Positions 46,260 to 59,086 are shown, counted from the first letter of the stretch. The stretch: DNA of 64,000 bases from Mucor racemosus (GCA_027405735.1 JAPEHQ010000013.1:868001-932000), one strand, 5' to 3'. Translations and numbers: made by a program. Notes: generated from the sequence alone by a model not told the origin.

Positions 46260-47069
46260 ATTATATCAAAAGTTACTTTTCCTCCATCTTAGAGCATTTC
46301 ATTGTTTATCAGATCGATCCATAATTTTTTACTTGATTTGTTTTTTCTTGGATTCTTTATATTGCATAATAAAAATTACAAGATTGAAATTAATTGTTTT
46401 ATCCATCTATTTATTATTTCTTATTTTTTGTTCTGATACAAAGTATTGAATAATACAACTAAGCACTTGTAAAACCATTGACAGTATTAAAAAAAACGTA
46501 GACTACTGCACAGAATATATATGTATTGATGTATTTTCTATAAACCCACCATGAAGTTTCATAAAAAAAAATTATGCAAATTTGCTTGACTGTTATATAT
46601 ATACAAGAAAACTACTTACCAACAGTATACGCATACTTTATATATATATATCCGAGAGCGCTTTGATTTTACGCCAGGAGATTATATCAATTTAGAAGCT
46701 AAGACATGTACTAAATCATTAATTAAAAATAAAGAAAAACTGCTATCAAATGAAAGAGCACATTAGAACTAAAGAACTTTATTATAAGATCATAACATCT
46801 TCTTTTACATCCATATTCTAATTATATGACTAGTCTAAAATAAGCCTATTTAAATACATATATATCTCCAACCAAGTCTAGGTGACACACACCAGTCCCA
46901 CATTCTTCAATACGTACAGTATAAACTGAGCTTTATAACATAACACACAGCAATGTAGAACTAATCATATCAATCTTTGTTGTAATCTTAACCAAGGAAT
47001 GTACACAGACCTGTGGACGCAACAATCTAGTTTTAACTTTGCAGTATATTTTTAGCTTTGATAAATAAC
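46260..47069. other. AT-rich DNA, nothing recognised
   Basis: Between the hypothetical ORF and inverted arm B. No exons or repeats could be defined. Confidence 0.4.
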
Positions 47070-49130
47070 ACTTAAAAAAGAATACAATTAAAAAAGAATC
47101 AGTAATGAATCAGTTCTTCAACTGTATAATAAAAACAATATATCGTTTATTTAGATATACAGTAAAAATATGGCCTATTATATTGATTTGACACTGAGAT
47201 TCTGAGATGTAATTTAAGACAATATTGAACCATTAGATCTGTTTGATAGTAATCGATGGATTGAAATGGATTAATTATAATTTAACCGTTCTTGCACAGC
47301 TGGTGAATTGTCTTGTTTCAATGCTGCGCTAAAGGAGTTTGGATGTTGATTTAATAGCTACTTGATTGATTAACTGCTGGGATAAAATAACATTGTGTCA
47401 TAATTGAGGTCCAAGCGTTTTTGGTAATTATTGAATTAAACTTGGTACGCTAGGAGTCTTTTATATCCGATATCAAGAGTTTGCATTTCAATGAATGTCG
47501 TAGTCAATAAATTGTGAGATGCATTAATACTGTAGAAGGTGATAACGTATAATACTTTAATGCTACAAATCATTGTCGTTAAATATGACTGAATATTAAT
47601 GAATTAGAGAAAATACGAATGGTAAAAAACTGATACCCAATGTGCATCGAGGTCAACGTTGATAAAAGGTACATTCATTATGTAGTAAAAATCATAACAT
47701 TTCGATGGATAGAAATTACAGGACCAAGATGTTGTATTTGCCTCAGGATTTTTAAGAAAGATTTTAAAAGCATGCTTTATCAAACTTACTTGGATGTTAA
47801 ATACTCACCATATGATATTAGTATCATCTTGTTTTTTATTTACTGATTGCTGTATTATTAAAAATCAAGCTTTTTATAGCTTATAAAAATGACAATAGGA
47901 TGTTTCTGATTTTAGATTGGCATTTATCATAAGGCGGGCTGACGATACGTTTGATACTGTTGTAGATGGAATCAGTCAATTTGATTTATAAAATTTTAAT
48001 GCAAATGCCGAGGAACCATTTGTACGTACTTAAGTTGGTTCTGGTGAGGCATGGCAGTGAATAAATTGGCTTGGGACACAGAGGGCAAAAAGGTGGTAAT
48101 AATAGGTTCCAGTGATGGCCATGGTTATGTTTATAATTTATAATACTGGAGAGGTAAGACTAAAACTCAATGTAAATCACCTTTAGCGCGGTAATTGTAA
48201 AGTAAGACTATATTATCATTAAATAAACTACCACACAATATTAACATGTATAAACATTCACAGTAATAAGCTTGAATCAAGTGGGTACAGGATTATTAAT
48301 TCTTGAAAAAGTTCTCATGTATTATAAAATCTCTTATTTTTAAAACTCACAAAGCTTATAAGTGGAATATTAATTTTGAAAATTATTCTTGCCCAGATCA
48401 TCAATTTTGACATTTTTTAATTTTTTTTTTCTGATTTTGCAAATCTAGAGTTAATTATTTTACCAAATATAAAAACAAAAATATACACATATTCAGAATT
48501 TAGCGTTCTATCTGCTCAATAAAAAATAACAAACATTTTTATTGCAAAATATTACATGAAAATCCTTTAATCAAAAAACCGTTTTTGGGCCAAAAGTGCA
48601 AAGTTTCATTACTTAACTTTTAATATTAAGTTTTTATGAAATGCGTATTAGTTATAGCTGCAATTTGCTCTCACAATATAGTATATTTAAACGTTGATTT
48701 TGGTATCAAAATTTGATTTTTCTGTTTTTTGATCAAAATCATGAGTGTTGGTAAGGGTAAAATGAGTCCCCAAAAATGCCCGCTACAAAAACTGAATTTT
48801 CAGATTGCACGTGGTTAAATATAAGAAAAGTTAAAAAAAGCACCTTTTTATTTAAAATTTAGATATACTGTACCATAGTATAAAATATTTAACTGTTCAA
48901 TCTTGCTATGCTCAATTACGGCGTTGGTCTACGGGCTCGCTTTTGCAATTTTTTAACGAATCTATGATATGACAGACGGTTTTTCTGGTAGAAAAATGGA
49001 TGTTTCTATGATAACAGATATTGCTTATTTTGCTTAACGTAGTTTATGGGTTGATGCGCTGTAAGGCTGCTTTTACATTGGCTGAAATGTGTAATTTGGT
49101 AGGGCTTTAATTGCACTAAATAATGTAAAG
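47070..49130 (-). repeat. Repeat-island copy B, inverted relative to A
   Basis: Reverse complement of 38200-40275. The 68-codon frame at 47640-47846 is identical at the protein level to that at 39492-39698 on the other strand. The outer end (near 48900-49000) keeps a GC-richer segment (GGCGTTGGTCTACGGGCTCG) that corresponds to 38400-38430 but is clearly diverged, so different parts of the arm have different divergence. Confidence 0.85.
47916..48153 (+). pseudogene. Decayed exon of a dynein intermediate chain gene (arm B)
   Basis: The segment lies between an acceptor-like TTTTAG and a donor-like GTAAGA. Across frames it reads TFDTVVDGISQFDL, NFNANAEEPFVRT, then AVNKLAWDTEGKKVVI and GSSDGHGYVYNL. 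The order F-D-L, N-L-N-x-x-x-E-E-P, A-L-N-K-L-A-W-D-x-E-G-K-K and I-G-S-S-D-G-x-x-Y-V-Y matches the late WD40 blades of cytoplasmic dynein intermediate chains. Stops and small indels break it. Splice signals are retained, so a genomic rather than mRNA-derived fragment was incorporated. Confidence 0.6.
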
Positions 49131-50183
49131 CCTTGAAAATTCTTTTCTACTTGTGTTGTTTCCCTCTTTTTGTTTTCATATTATTCTAGGAATATATTCA
49201 CTGTTTGATAAGGTATATCAGACTATTATCAAGCTGGTATCCTTTTCTTTTATCTAAATAAGCATGCTAACATAAGGGACTAATATTTTTAATATAGGTA
49301 GCAGTCTATATTAGAGACTTAAAATATCATTTAACCGCATTCTAAGATCAAATATCATTATTTACTACTGTCTTATTGGACGTATTTTGTGATTACAAGA
49401 TCAAATCGAAGGCAATCATATTTATATCTGCTCAATGCAAAGCTAGAACTGGCTACAGATCCACAAAATGTTCCAGAAAAGTGATAAAATTTCAAACGAT
49501 ATAGAAACACAAAAAAAGAATAATCTGATGTCTTGGTTAATAATAGCCATAGTTTTGATTGTAGCTATGCTTGGAAACAAATTTTCTTACAGCTGACAAT
49601 CGTAAGCTAAGATAGTAAGTTTCAAAATCGTTAATTTGTTTGAATTTTATGTGTGATAAAGTAACATTTATAACCTTAGATTTGGTTTGCATATAAATTT
49701 AAGCAGAAAGTGTTATTTAAGTTTATGCTCGAGCAAAGAAAAACCATTGTTGCTACAAACATTATAGCTATAAACACATTTACAAATAATAATAATAATT
49801 GTAAATATATTGGCAGTTGCATTTATTGCTCTACAACAACAATTTATTGAATCGTATTATCTGTAACATATATTAATGAAAGCAAATGTAATTTAAAACC
49901 ACATTCTAGTAAAAAATGCAATGAAATTTTGAGAACGGCACAATGCTCGTGTATAAACTAATTTGTGCCCATACGATCAGCTCATTATGCTTATGGTCAA
50001 ATTTTATTATGATGCACAGATAGGAATAACGATATGCTTATGGGCAATTCTACAATCATGGGATTAATATCATCATGCACACGGATAGAATCTTTAATCC
50101 TGCACATACAGGCTTTTCGTTGTGCTCGTGTGCAGTTTCTTTTGTTGTGTCCATGTGTTTTTTATGCCACCTAGATAGTATCA
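49131..50183. other. Spacer between copies B and C
   Basis: AT-rich. A patch near 49930-50110 repeats related phrases (TGCTCGTGT, GCTTATGG, GCACA), perhaps a decayed tandem array. No gene was seen. Confidence 0.35.
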
Positions 50184-52725
50184 CACGTTATAGCCTTCTA
50201 CAGTATTAATACATCTCACAATCTATTGACTACGGCATTCATTGAAATGCAAACTCTTGATATCGGATATAAAAGACTCCTGGCGTACCAAGTTTAATTC
50301 AATAATTACCAAAAACGCTTGAACTTCAATTATGACACCATGTTATTTTATCCCAGCACTTAATCAATCAAGTAGCTATCAAATCAACATCCAAGCACAT
50401 TTAGCGTAGCATTGGAACAAGACAACTCACAAGCTTTGCAAGCGCGGTTAAATTATAATTGATCCATTTCAATCCATCGATTACTATCAAACAGATCTAA
50501 TGGTTCAATATTGTCTTAAATTACATCTCAGAATCTCAATGTCAAATCAATATAATAGGCCATATTTTTACTGTATATCTAAATAAACGATATATTGTTT
50601 TTATTATACAGTTGAAGAACTGATTCATTGCCGATTCTTTTTTAATTGTATTCTTTTTAAAGTATTACTCATCAAACCTGAAAATATACGACAATGTGCA
50701 CCTTGTTATCTTTTTAGCCATATCCAGTAGGTACAACGGCACAACAGCTCAGACTATAGTGTGCAGCCCACCTTCTGAGCACCACAACGAAATAATCTTG
50801 CGCAGCACAGGTCGGCCGCAATGACTAATTTTGGTGGCATACAACAAATTTTATCAAAATGGGTAAGCTCCAGCCAAGGTTTTGAGGCTTTTGCATTTTT
50901 CATCTTGTAGCCAGTTTTTAACAATATTCATTAATCTAGTAATAACAGCTTGATAAACTACCACGCAAACTAACATTAATTTGAATAATGGTGCAAAAAG
51001 GGCCAGCTTGAAATTGAGAACCGCATTTTAAATGAAAATAAGTCGAGAAAATACTAAGGTATTGCAATTGCAGTGGAATTACATCCTAAAAACGCTTGAT
51101 AAAAATAAAACAACCTAAATTTCAAGTGTCGCTCATAAAATATGATACCACTTAAAATGTGAACAACGATAATAAACAAACGCTTCAATTGAACACAATA
51201 ACAAACGCATGCTAAAAATATGAAATACCCTTTTTGAACCATACATGTCGTGTAGATGATAGCACCCTTGATCACGGCGCAATCAATTACACAAATAACA
51301 TATATATATCAAAACAGGATTCTATCCAAATCAATAATGATAATAAACAAAGATATTAATTTAGTCAACTACTCATCTATATCGAAGTTGCACTATCAAT
51401 ATAAATAAGATTCAAGCATATAAAAACTACCCCTTAAAAATCAAGGTTACATAAAATAGATATAACAGAAATAAACAAAACAACCATTTCCCAAAAAGGT
51501 CGATATTGTCACACTTGACATACAATCCCTTATGGTCAATGCTCAACACAATTTACCCCTTAAAATATCAAATCAATAACAATGTACTCAAAACTGGAAG
51601 ATTACTAAATATACATCCATTCAAGTCTGATGGTATCCAAGTTCTCCAAATCACTATAAATACCCTCATGCTTTTCAATTATTTTAACTCTTCAGAAATC
51701 TTTTGTAATAAAAACTTTAGCTGATTATAATTGTATTTCTACTGCTTTTATTTTTATATATTTTTTTATTTTAGTAAATAACATCATAATTTACTGCAGC
51801 AATGATGGTTATTAAGTAAAGTCTAGATTATTTTTCATTCTCTACCAGGATATCTAGGCTTTGGGTGGCTGTAAAGACTTTTTTATTTTTTTATAAATTT
51901 TGTGGGAGTACTTTTTTTTTATAGAGATCCATGAAGGGATGCCTGATATGCAAAGCTAAAGCCATAGGATAGTACTCACTAGTGTCTATCCAACGAATTT
52001 TATCTCTTCAAAAAATATTGATTTTCCGTCGAGAAACTTGAGATTGAATAATTGATTTTTGATGATACAAAAAAGAATCCATTTTGGACGAGGATATACA
52101 AGGATAAATTTTCGCCGACCAAAAAAAATGATCAAAAAAAATTAATATCCCCACGAAAAATAGGGCTACAGTTACGTATAAATACTCATTTTGTAGATAA
52201 TTTTGTTGCGCATAATCTGAAAATAAAATATTTTAGGGTTGCATTTGAATGAAGGATACTTTTTGATCAAAAACCGTTAAAATTTGACACTAAATTTACT
52301 AGAGATTTTATGAGAAAAACATTTTCAAAACCTACATAGATCGATTCAGAATTAAAAACTGAATCCAAGATATTTAATATGCTAGTTCAACTTACTATGC
52401 ATTTTTTTGAGTAATTAAACACACAAGGTTTTTTTTGGATTTTTTTGAATTTTTTTTCCATTTGAACACTTTTTGGATTCAAGCTCAGTTGCATGTGCAT
52501 ATCTGATTATACAATTTTACATGGTGATATTCAAAATCGGAGCGTGCCCCCATTTCAATAGATAATCAGGAAATATAAAATGTAGGGCTATATTTGAGAT
52601 GCTATAGAATCTTGCCAAAAGAGCTGTTTGTATTCATGTTGATTTCTCAGCGAGTACAAGGGCTTCAAACGTGAAACACTTGCTTTTACCCCGCTTAAGA
52701 AATCAACCTAAGATGCCAAGTATTT
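50184..52725 (+). repeat. Repeat-island copy C, direct copy of 39790-41580
   Basis: Homology begins at CCTTCTACAGTATTAATAC and ends near CCCCGCTTAAGAAATCAAC. It is interrupted only by the 730-bp insertion at 51069-51798. The 66-codon frame 52052-52252 differs by two residues from 40922-41122. The frame matching 40359-40580 is broken by an extra T near 50890. Confidence 0.85.
51069..51798. mobile_element. 730-bp insertion with TIRs and 5-bp target duplication
   Basis: Found by comparing copies: A reads ATTGCAATAATGG at the site (near 40665), whereas C has extra DNA flanked by GCAAT (51064-51068) and GCAAT (51799-51803). The ends are imperfect inverted repeats beginning TGCAGT (left TGCAGTGGAATTA, right, reverse-complemented, TGCAGTAAATTA). 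The interior is AT-rich with no transposase, so this is a non-autonomous element (MITE-like). The superfamily is not assigned. Confidence 0.75.
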
Positions 52726-53918
52726 CAAGATTTTAATAAGCTTGAACTTAAAGGTTTCTAAGCTAAATCTTCTTGTTTTTCAATGTTTTATTATATATTA
52801 AAGTTTCAGGGATGATTTTTTTTTTTTGGATAATTTTTGAATGCCTAAACCTTGTAATTGTAAATCCTGTTTTGTTTTTCTTTTTCTTTTTGTAGTTTCA
52901 ACAATTTGGAGAATTTTCACATTTTTGTACAAAAGTATTGCTAGGAATCAGGCAATCAAGTTTCCTGAGGTAAAATTGGTTGCTGAAAACGAATCTGCAA
53001 TTTATTTTACTGTATCTATTAAATCCGCCGAGATTTATGTAGTATAAATATTGCTGGAGTTTAGTATATATGCCTATGACAACCTTTAAATTTCATTATA
53101 AAGTCTTACTTGAGCACATAATGAAAGCTGTCGAACAAATTATTTCACCCGTCGTTTTGATATATAGTTTTAAATACCAAGTTTAGTTTCAACAGTTTTA
53201 TAAGGCAAAACTGAATGTCCAAGATTTAGAATAAATATTGTAGCAAGAAAAAATGTATAATTTAATAAAGAAACTTGCTAAATTAAATCACACACAAAAA
53301 CTGAGGATCATTTTTATTTAATATCAATAATTTGTCCTATTTATATACAAATTCTATATTATATTTATTCGTTAGATCAGTTTTGGATCGATTATATCTT
53401 TCTGACATTCCATGTCAGATCAATCTATTTACATTAGAAACACAGCACATTCAAATTGAGCTTATTTTATATAGCTAAATCCAACAAGTGGATATGTCGC
53501 ACATATCCCGTTTCCTGGATCTTACTTTAGAACAATAAGAACAATCAAGAATGTTACCACAGATCAATTAGCTGACTTCTTATCAATAAGGATTACAAAT
53601 CAAAAGGTTCATTGTCTTACAAATAACCAGCGAATGCAACAAAAACAAGCAAAATAATATAAATATCTTCTGTACCGATGGTCAATTTTAGCAGAAACTT
53701 TTTTCAAAAACAGTATCCATCCATTCAACATCGTCTCAGCTACAAACTTTATTTAACAGAAAAACATCAGAAATCATAAACCTTTGTTTTCTAAATGATT
53801 TGCTTTATTAGTGTATATGTTAGTGGTCCGCAGATAATTGCCGAACAAATAGTAAACATCGTTGTCTGCTGAACACTTTTCAATAAAGCAAGTTTTTAAA
53901 GTAGATGACTTGCCTAAA
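52726..53918. other. AT-rich DNA right of copy C
   Basis: Contains a 68-codon ATG frame at 52841-53047 with a hydrophobic stretch (FVFLFLFVVSTIW) but no recognisable domain. Otherwise nothing was seen. Confidence 0.35.
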
Positions 53919-54021
53919 TACAGTAGTCGCGCTATATAAGGCTAACTTTTTGGAAGAGGCTTTCAGCCTTATAGAGAGCATAGCATTATATAGTGTAACC
54001 TTATATAGCGCAACTACTATA
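53919..54021. mobile_element. ~100-bp MITE with TA ends, pogo/mariner-like
   Basis: Left end TACAGTAGTCGCGCTATATA, right end (reverse-complemented) TATAGTAGTTGCGCTATATA, both continuing AGG. The inverted ends are about 24 bp with two or three differences, flanked by TA. The CAGTAG start and TA target are typical of Tc1/mariner/pogo elements. The loop of about 50 bp has no coding capacity, so it is a non-autonomous copy. Confidence 0.75.
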
Positions 54022-55369
54022 TAATCCTCGGTAGCAAAAAAAAATTGTATCTATGAAACATATTAAAATTGAATCTTGTTTTAATAAAAATTAAATATAA
54101 TTTGCTGTCAATTTCAAAAACATTTTTGTTTTAAGGTTGTTTTTAAATCATTGTTGATAAAATCAATGCAAAATAGACCCCATAGCCAATAGCTATACTT
54201 AATTTAACCGTATTTTAAGTATCTACATGACATAAAGTTTATCAGTTGATCATATACACTTTATGAAGTATTTTTGCACTCTTTGATATTTTTGGCATAT
54301 TTTACATAGTCAGTTCGAAGGATTTTTACTCAATATTTAGAAAACAGTTTAATATATTTGGGATGATAACATGTTAGAAACTATTCGTGAAATATGTAAA
54401 CATTTTTTTATTTGCACAATCGTATATATGTATTCCTGTAAGTCTTATCAAATCATTACATTTCCAAACCCTCAACTCCAGGTCTGTTGAGTAGAGTGCC
54501 GAAAATTTGGAGAATTTTTGGCTTTTTCATCTAAAATTCAAATAATTTTGAGAATCTAAATATTACTCATAATAACCCACAAGATTATTTGAAAATCAAG
54601 ATATTGTTTGCAATTGAAACTGCATTTTTTGTGTAGAAATCTGTTATTTTGCGTTATATTTTTGGTATCCGGAGAAATATAGGACCTAATTGTTCATAAA
54701 AATTACGTAGATTTAGCTATCACCAATTTTTTTACGCATATTTTTATTTTTCTCCATCGAAAATTGAGATATTTTAGAAAACTAACCTGCCACATATAGG
54801 TATGTATTGGCACTATAATTTGATCATATGAACGTGGTTATTGATATATTAAATATTCAAAAGTTATGTCTAAATATTGAAAAAAAAAAAAATACATATA
54901 CACAATTGAATAAAAGTTTATGCTCAGATATGTTCAGAATCATCTCAAAACAAGCAAATACCACTCTGTATATTCTTTTTTCGTTGTGAAGTACAGCAAA
55001 GTCTTGAATTTGGTGGTGAAAGTGGGAGCTCAGATGTTCAAAAAGTTTATTCTGAATCATGGAGCATGATAAATAAAAATAACAATATTTATATTTCACT
55101 GAAACATCCAGGCATGTTTCTTTTTTTTTCATTTCATATTCAACCATCAAAAAAAGAAAATAGCCATCATAAATTAACACTTTTTTAGACCTAGAAATGG
55201 CATAAAAGCATATACGGATTTTATTTGAGTGGACAGTTATCAAACCACATCATTGATAAACGATGCTATACGTTTTAAAACAAAATCAAGCATGGATTTG
55301 ATTCAAAGGTATCATATTTGGAGTATAATACAAGTTTATTTCAGATATATTCTATAGATTCGAATTATT
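54022..55369. other. AT-rich repeat-like DNA
   Basis: Phrases such as CCGAAAATTTGGAGAATTTTT resemble other decayed repeats in the window. The 128-codon minus frame at 54857-55243 starts inside low-complexity DNA and has no protein-like character. Confidence 0.35.
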
Positions 55370-56306
55370 CTATTGCCAAAATTTATCCAACTAAAAAGAA
55401 CATTTATAATCAATCAATTGAACAATTTTTTTTTTCATTTTTCCTACAACTTACTGGTACACCAATTCTCTTGAAAACGTTACTAACTTGAGGTGTCATA
55501 GAATCTGAGATTTGCTGTAAATAGCTATTATTATCATCTGAATACTCTGATGCAACTGATGTAGCTGTTGCAGTATTTTGAATCTGTTGTAAAGTACGTT
55601 GTTTTGGCGGTGGTTGTCTTAATGGTGGTAATTGCACATGTCCATATTCTAATGCTTCATCAATCTCCTTCTGCTCTTCCTCTTCTGCTTGCTTTTGTTT
55701 TTCTACTGCTTCCAACTCTTCCAGTTCTTTTCTCTTTTTAGCCTCATCCTCTCGTGCCTTTTCTTGCTCTTGTTCTTTCAACAACGATTGTTTACGGTGT
55801 TCTTCTTCAAGTAATTTTGCTGCCGCCGCTGCCTCTGCTTCTGCTGCTTGTCTCTTTTTCTCTTGCTCCTCTCGTATTTTATTTAAATGATCGGATTTTT
55901 CTAGAAGCAACATACGACATTCTTCCATGCGTGTCTTTGCTATATGAGGTCGACGTAATTTCTCCAAAGCTGCTTCTGTATCTCCTTCTATTAAACCCAA
56001 ATTTTTCTTTACAGCTTCTACGCCTTGATGAGTAGACTTTGCGTCATCTGCAATCACTTTTAAGTCGTAAAGAATGCGAGGCATAGATTTAATGACTGTA
56101 GATGAAAGTTGATCAAATTGACGTGAGGTTGAATCGCTTGCAATCTGAAGTTTTGTTACGAGAATAGTTGTGTTCTTTGCTCCTCCATCTTGGTCTTCTT
56201 CTTTTTGTGATTCTGTTGTAGATGGTTTCAGTACAGAGTTTATCCATTTTTTAGGGTTGAAATTAGGATCAGAAAACTCGTTTGTATCTATAATAACAGA
56301 GGACAT
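55370..56306 (-). CDS. COG7: Conserved oligomeric Golgi complex subunit 7
   Basis: Two exons, 56306-55455 and 55390-55370, give 290 residues. The small last exon (LDKFWQ) is supported by a perfect GTAAGT donor and TTTTTAG acceptor in phase 0. The N terminus has the COG7 pattern: FNPKKWINSVLK, then an acidic linker, TTILVTKLQIASDSTSRQFD, IKSMPRILYDLKVIADDA and VKKNLGLIEGDTEAALEKL. A long Glu/Lys/Ala coiled coil (about residues 140-225) and a Pro/Gln-rich stretch follow. COG is the octameric tether for intra-Golgi retrograde vesicles, and Cog7 belongs to lobe B. Animal COG7 is about 770 residues; yeast Cog7 is about 280, so this short form fits fungi. The start is near that of the neighbouring gene's 3' end, only about 120 bp away. 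Confidence 0.75.
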
Positions 56307-56428
56307 TATTTACAAGTAAAGAAGAGATATGTTCAAGAAAGAAACTGTAAACTAGTTGAACATTAATTTTACACGGACTTTTAATGGTTCATGGTCAAGA
56401 TTTTATTTAAATGGGTATATATGTAAAA

Positions 56429-58669
56429 CTACAAGTTATTTTCTGTCTTAAATACATCCCAAGCTTGGTTTAATGTAGTAAAAATGCCGCTGGCCAACAT
56501 CCGTTGCTCAACAGTTGCATTTGATGGAAGCTTTAGTATATAAATTATCAGTAAGTTACCATGAAAATCATCATATGAAGTTATAAATATTACCTTGTCA
56601 GGATGAACTTTTGCAATAGCCTTCATGTAAGTCAATTTGCATTTTCTAGCATCTAATAATTCACTCATCATCACACCTTTCCATTGGACACCAGGCCACA
56701 ATATCAACTCAAGCGATCCCAAAAGGGCTCTCAAATTTTTATCTTTACCGGTTTTCCAAACCGATATTTGAGCATTTACCTTGTCTTCATTCTCTAATCT
56801 TTCAGCATCTTCTGCTTCCTTCTTTTTCTCTCGATCACGCATCTCTTTGACAGCCTTACTATTATTGATTTCATTTAATTGAGCTTGAGTTTTGTGATCA
56901 TTTTTTGGGATAAACATATTGAAATCAATATCAGGAAATGCGGTAGTTGCATCGTTTGCTGATGAAGCAGGCTTCCATTGCTGTTGCTTTTTCTTGCTAT
57001 CTAATAAAGCTTGTTGACATCGCATAATACCTTGAGTAACTTGTGCGCTTCGAGAGCCATCTAATCGAACATATTCTTCGTATACTTGAATAGCTGCTTC
57101 AAATAAACGTAAACCTTCTAACGCACAAGCCTTTCGATGCAATGCTTTAATCAACTGAGCTTTCATATTGGTAGAAGTAGCACTCATGATGGGTGAAATG
57201 GGTGTATCGTTCTGCATATGCTTACGAGCGATATCAATTGCCATTGAGCAATCTGCTAAACAATCTTGATATTTGCCTTGCTTTAATCGAGCAGCAGCTC
57301 TGTTGTTGCTGAGTAATACGACATCTCCATGTCCCGCAGGCAAAGATTTGATTGCAAGTGTATAAGCAGATTCGGAATCTGCAAATTGACCTTTATTGAA
57401 ATAATAATTACCCTGTTTTCTCTCTTTATCGGCGTAAGTTGTTGCTGGGTCAGGTTGAGAGGCAGCTGTTGGAGTATTAACTTTTGGAGATGGAGCTGCT
57501 GCATGTTGAGGTGGTCTAGGAGGTTCATGAGGAGGTGGAACTGGGGGAGACTGAGATGGTACCTGAGAAGATCCCTTTGGTATATGGGAGGATGTTGGAG
57601 ATGTGGATTTAAATGATGTTCCATTTTGTTCATTTTGGCTATTGTAACTGGTACTACTGCTAAATGTGGGTTTTGGTGGTGTAGGTTTGTTTCTCTTTAA
57701 TTGTTCAAGATATTCTCGTCTACGTTCTTCTTGTTGTCTCTTCCAAATCTCTTCATTCCGTTTTTGTGATTGAGGATCTTCCTCATCTGAAGATGAATCC
57801 CTATTTTGATTTGCAGTAGCATTCTTTTCGGCCTTTTCATTTTGAACAAGAACATCTAAAACATCTTGTAAATTAGTACTACCACTAGCTGCAATGGCCA
57901 CTTTTGATGCCTCTAAACTAAACCCCATATCTACTAATTGTGCTAATAACATATCCTTTGTAGATGAGGCAGAGGATGTGCTTGAAAATGAAGATGTTCC
58001 ATTTGGTGTCTATAATACAAGAAAATGTCGGGTTACATGATATGTAATTATAATTATATTTCTGTATAACTATACGTTGGAGTAATTATTTCGATCATCT
58101 TGACTATGTGTATTCAAATTATTCATAGTAGGTCTAATGGGTGATGGCTACGTATGTATTACTGTAAGGATTTGTTCTGTTTCTTTCCAGATATTTAGCC
58201 TTACCTCTTGGCGTTCATTTTGATAAGAAGATGTTCCACTTTTATACAAAAGTATATTAGTTTACATTATAAATACAATACTTCATACTTACGAAACTGG
58301 GGAGGCTGCAGATGATTTACTCGATAATGGATCAAAAGAGCTACCATTATAAGATGGTTTACTGTAATATTTAGGAGTAGAAGGGCTATATGATGGCTGT
58401 TGTGATGTAGGGACATATCTTTGCTGAGGATTCAGTTCTTTTTTTAAATACATATTAGTTGGTGTATTAAATATCGGAACCACTGCATCGCTTTCATCGG
58501 GAGTCGCATATCTTCTAGATATTCTTGAGCTTGTCTTTGGATATTCTTGTACAGGGGAAGAGTATCTATATTGACTTTTTTGGGAGGGAGTAGTTGTATA
58601 GTTATTATAGTTTTTCGTTGGTGTCGAACTATACGACTGGCGCTTAAGATAAGTTCCCTCACCCTCCAT
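56429..58669 (-). CDS. Auxilin-like UBA-TPR-J protein (Swa2 type)
   Basis: Five exons, 58669-58293, 58238-58205, 58147-58076, 58009-56594 and 56530-56429, give 666 residues. Order of parts: a disordered Ser/Tyr/Pro-rich N terminus where clathrin-binding motifs would lie; a UBA domain (about 182-222, LLAQLVDMGFSLEASKVAI); a Pro-rich linker; TPR repeats (about 335-455, KERKQGNYYFNKGQFADSES, LLSNNRAAARLKQGKYQDCL); a charged helix; and a C-terminal J domain with HPDK at residues 630-633, just before an intron, ending LNQAWDVFKTENNL. UBA plus TPR plus C-terminal J domain is the layout of yeast Swa2/auxilin, which recruits Hsc70 to uncoat clathrin vesicles. The J domain is split by the last intron immediately after HPDK. 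It lies upstream of COG7 on the same strand, and both act in vesicle traffic. Confidence 0.9.
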
Positions 58670-59086
58670 ATTTTGCTTGTTTTAGGTAACAAAAAAAAAG
58701 GAAAATTAATAAAAAAAGTATACGAGATATTTATGTACGTCAGTCTGGATGTTTAAGGTGATACAAGTTCACTTTACTGGCTTTCAATGCTTTGGTGTGA
58801 ATTTGTGCAAATGTTGCTTTCATAAATAAGTTCATGAAGGATTTTTTCATTTATAAATAAAATATTAGACAGCTTTAAAAGCATTGAATCACTTGCTTAG
58901 TATGTCAAAAGTTTCGCAGTATTTTTTATTTAGTAAAAAAGCTTTAGAGCCCATAGATTTAGGCATTTTATTCAAGGCTTTATTCATTGTCCAGCTCAAT
59001 ATAGATCGAAGAAGTTTGGGTTGAGTAGAGTTATTAACAAAACATTTGCAATGGAATAATGTTCATTATATAAAAATATATGAAAT
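58670..59086. other. Intergenic, nothing recognised
   Basis: 5' flank of the auxilin gene. AT-rich, no motif called. Confidence 0.45.

Noticed and set aside
54857..55243. 128-codon minus-strand ORF
   Set aside because: Poly-Phe and Lys-rich ends from AT tracts, no domain, and no splice links to the COG7 gene.
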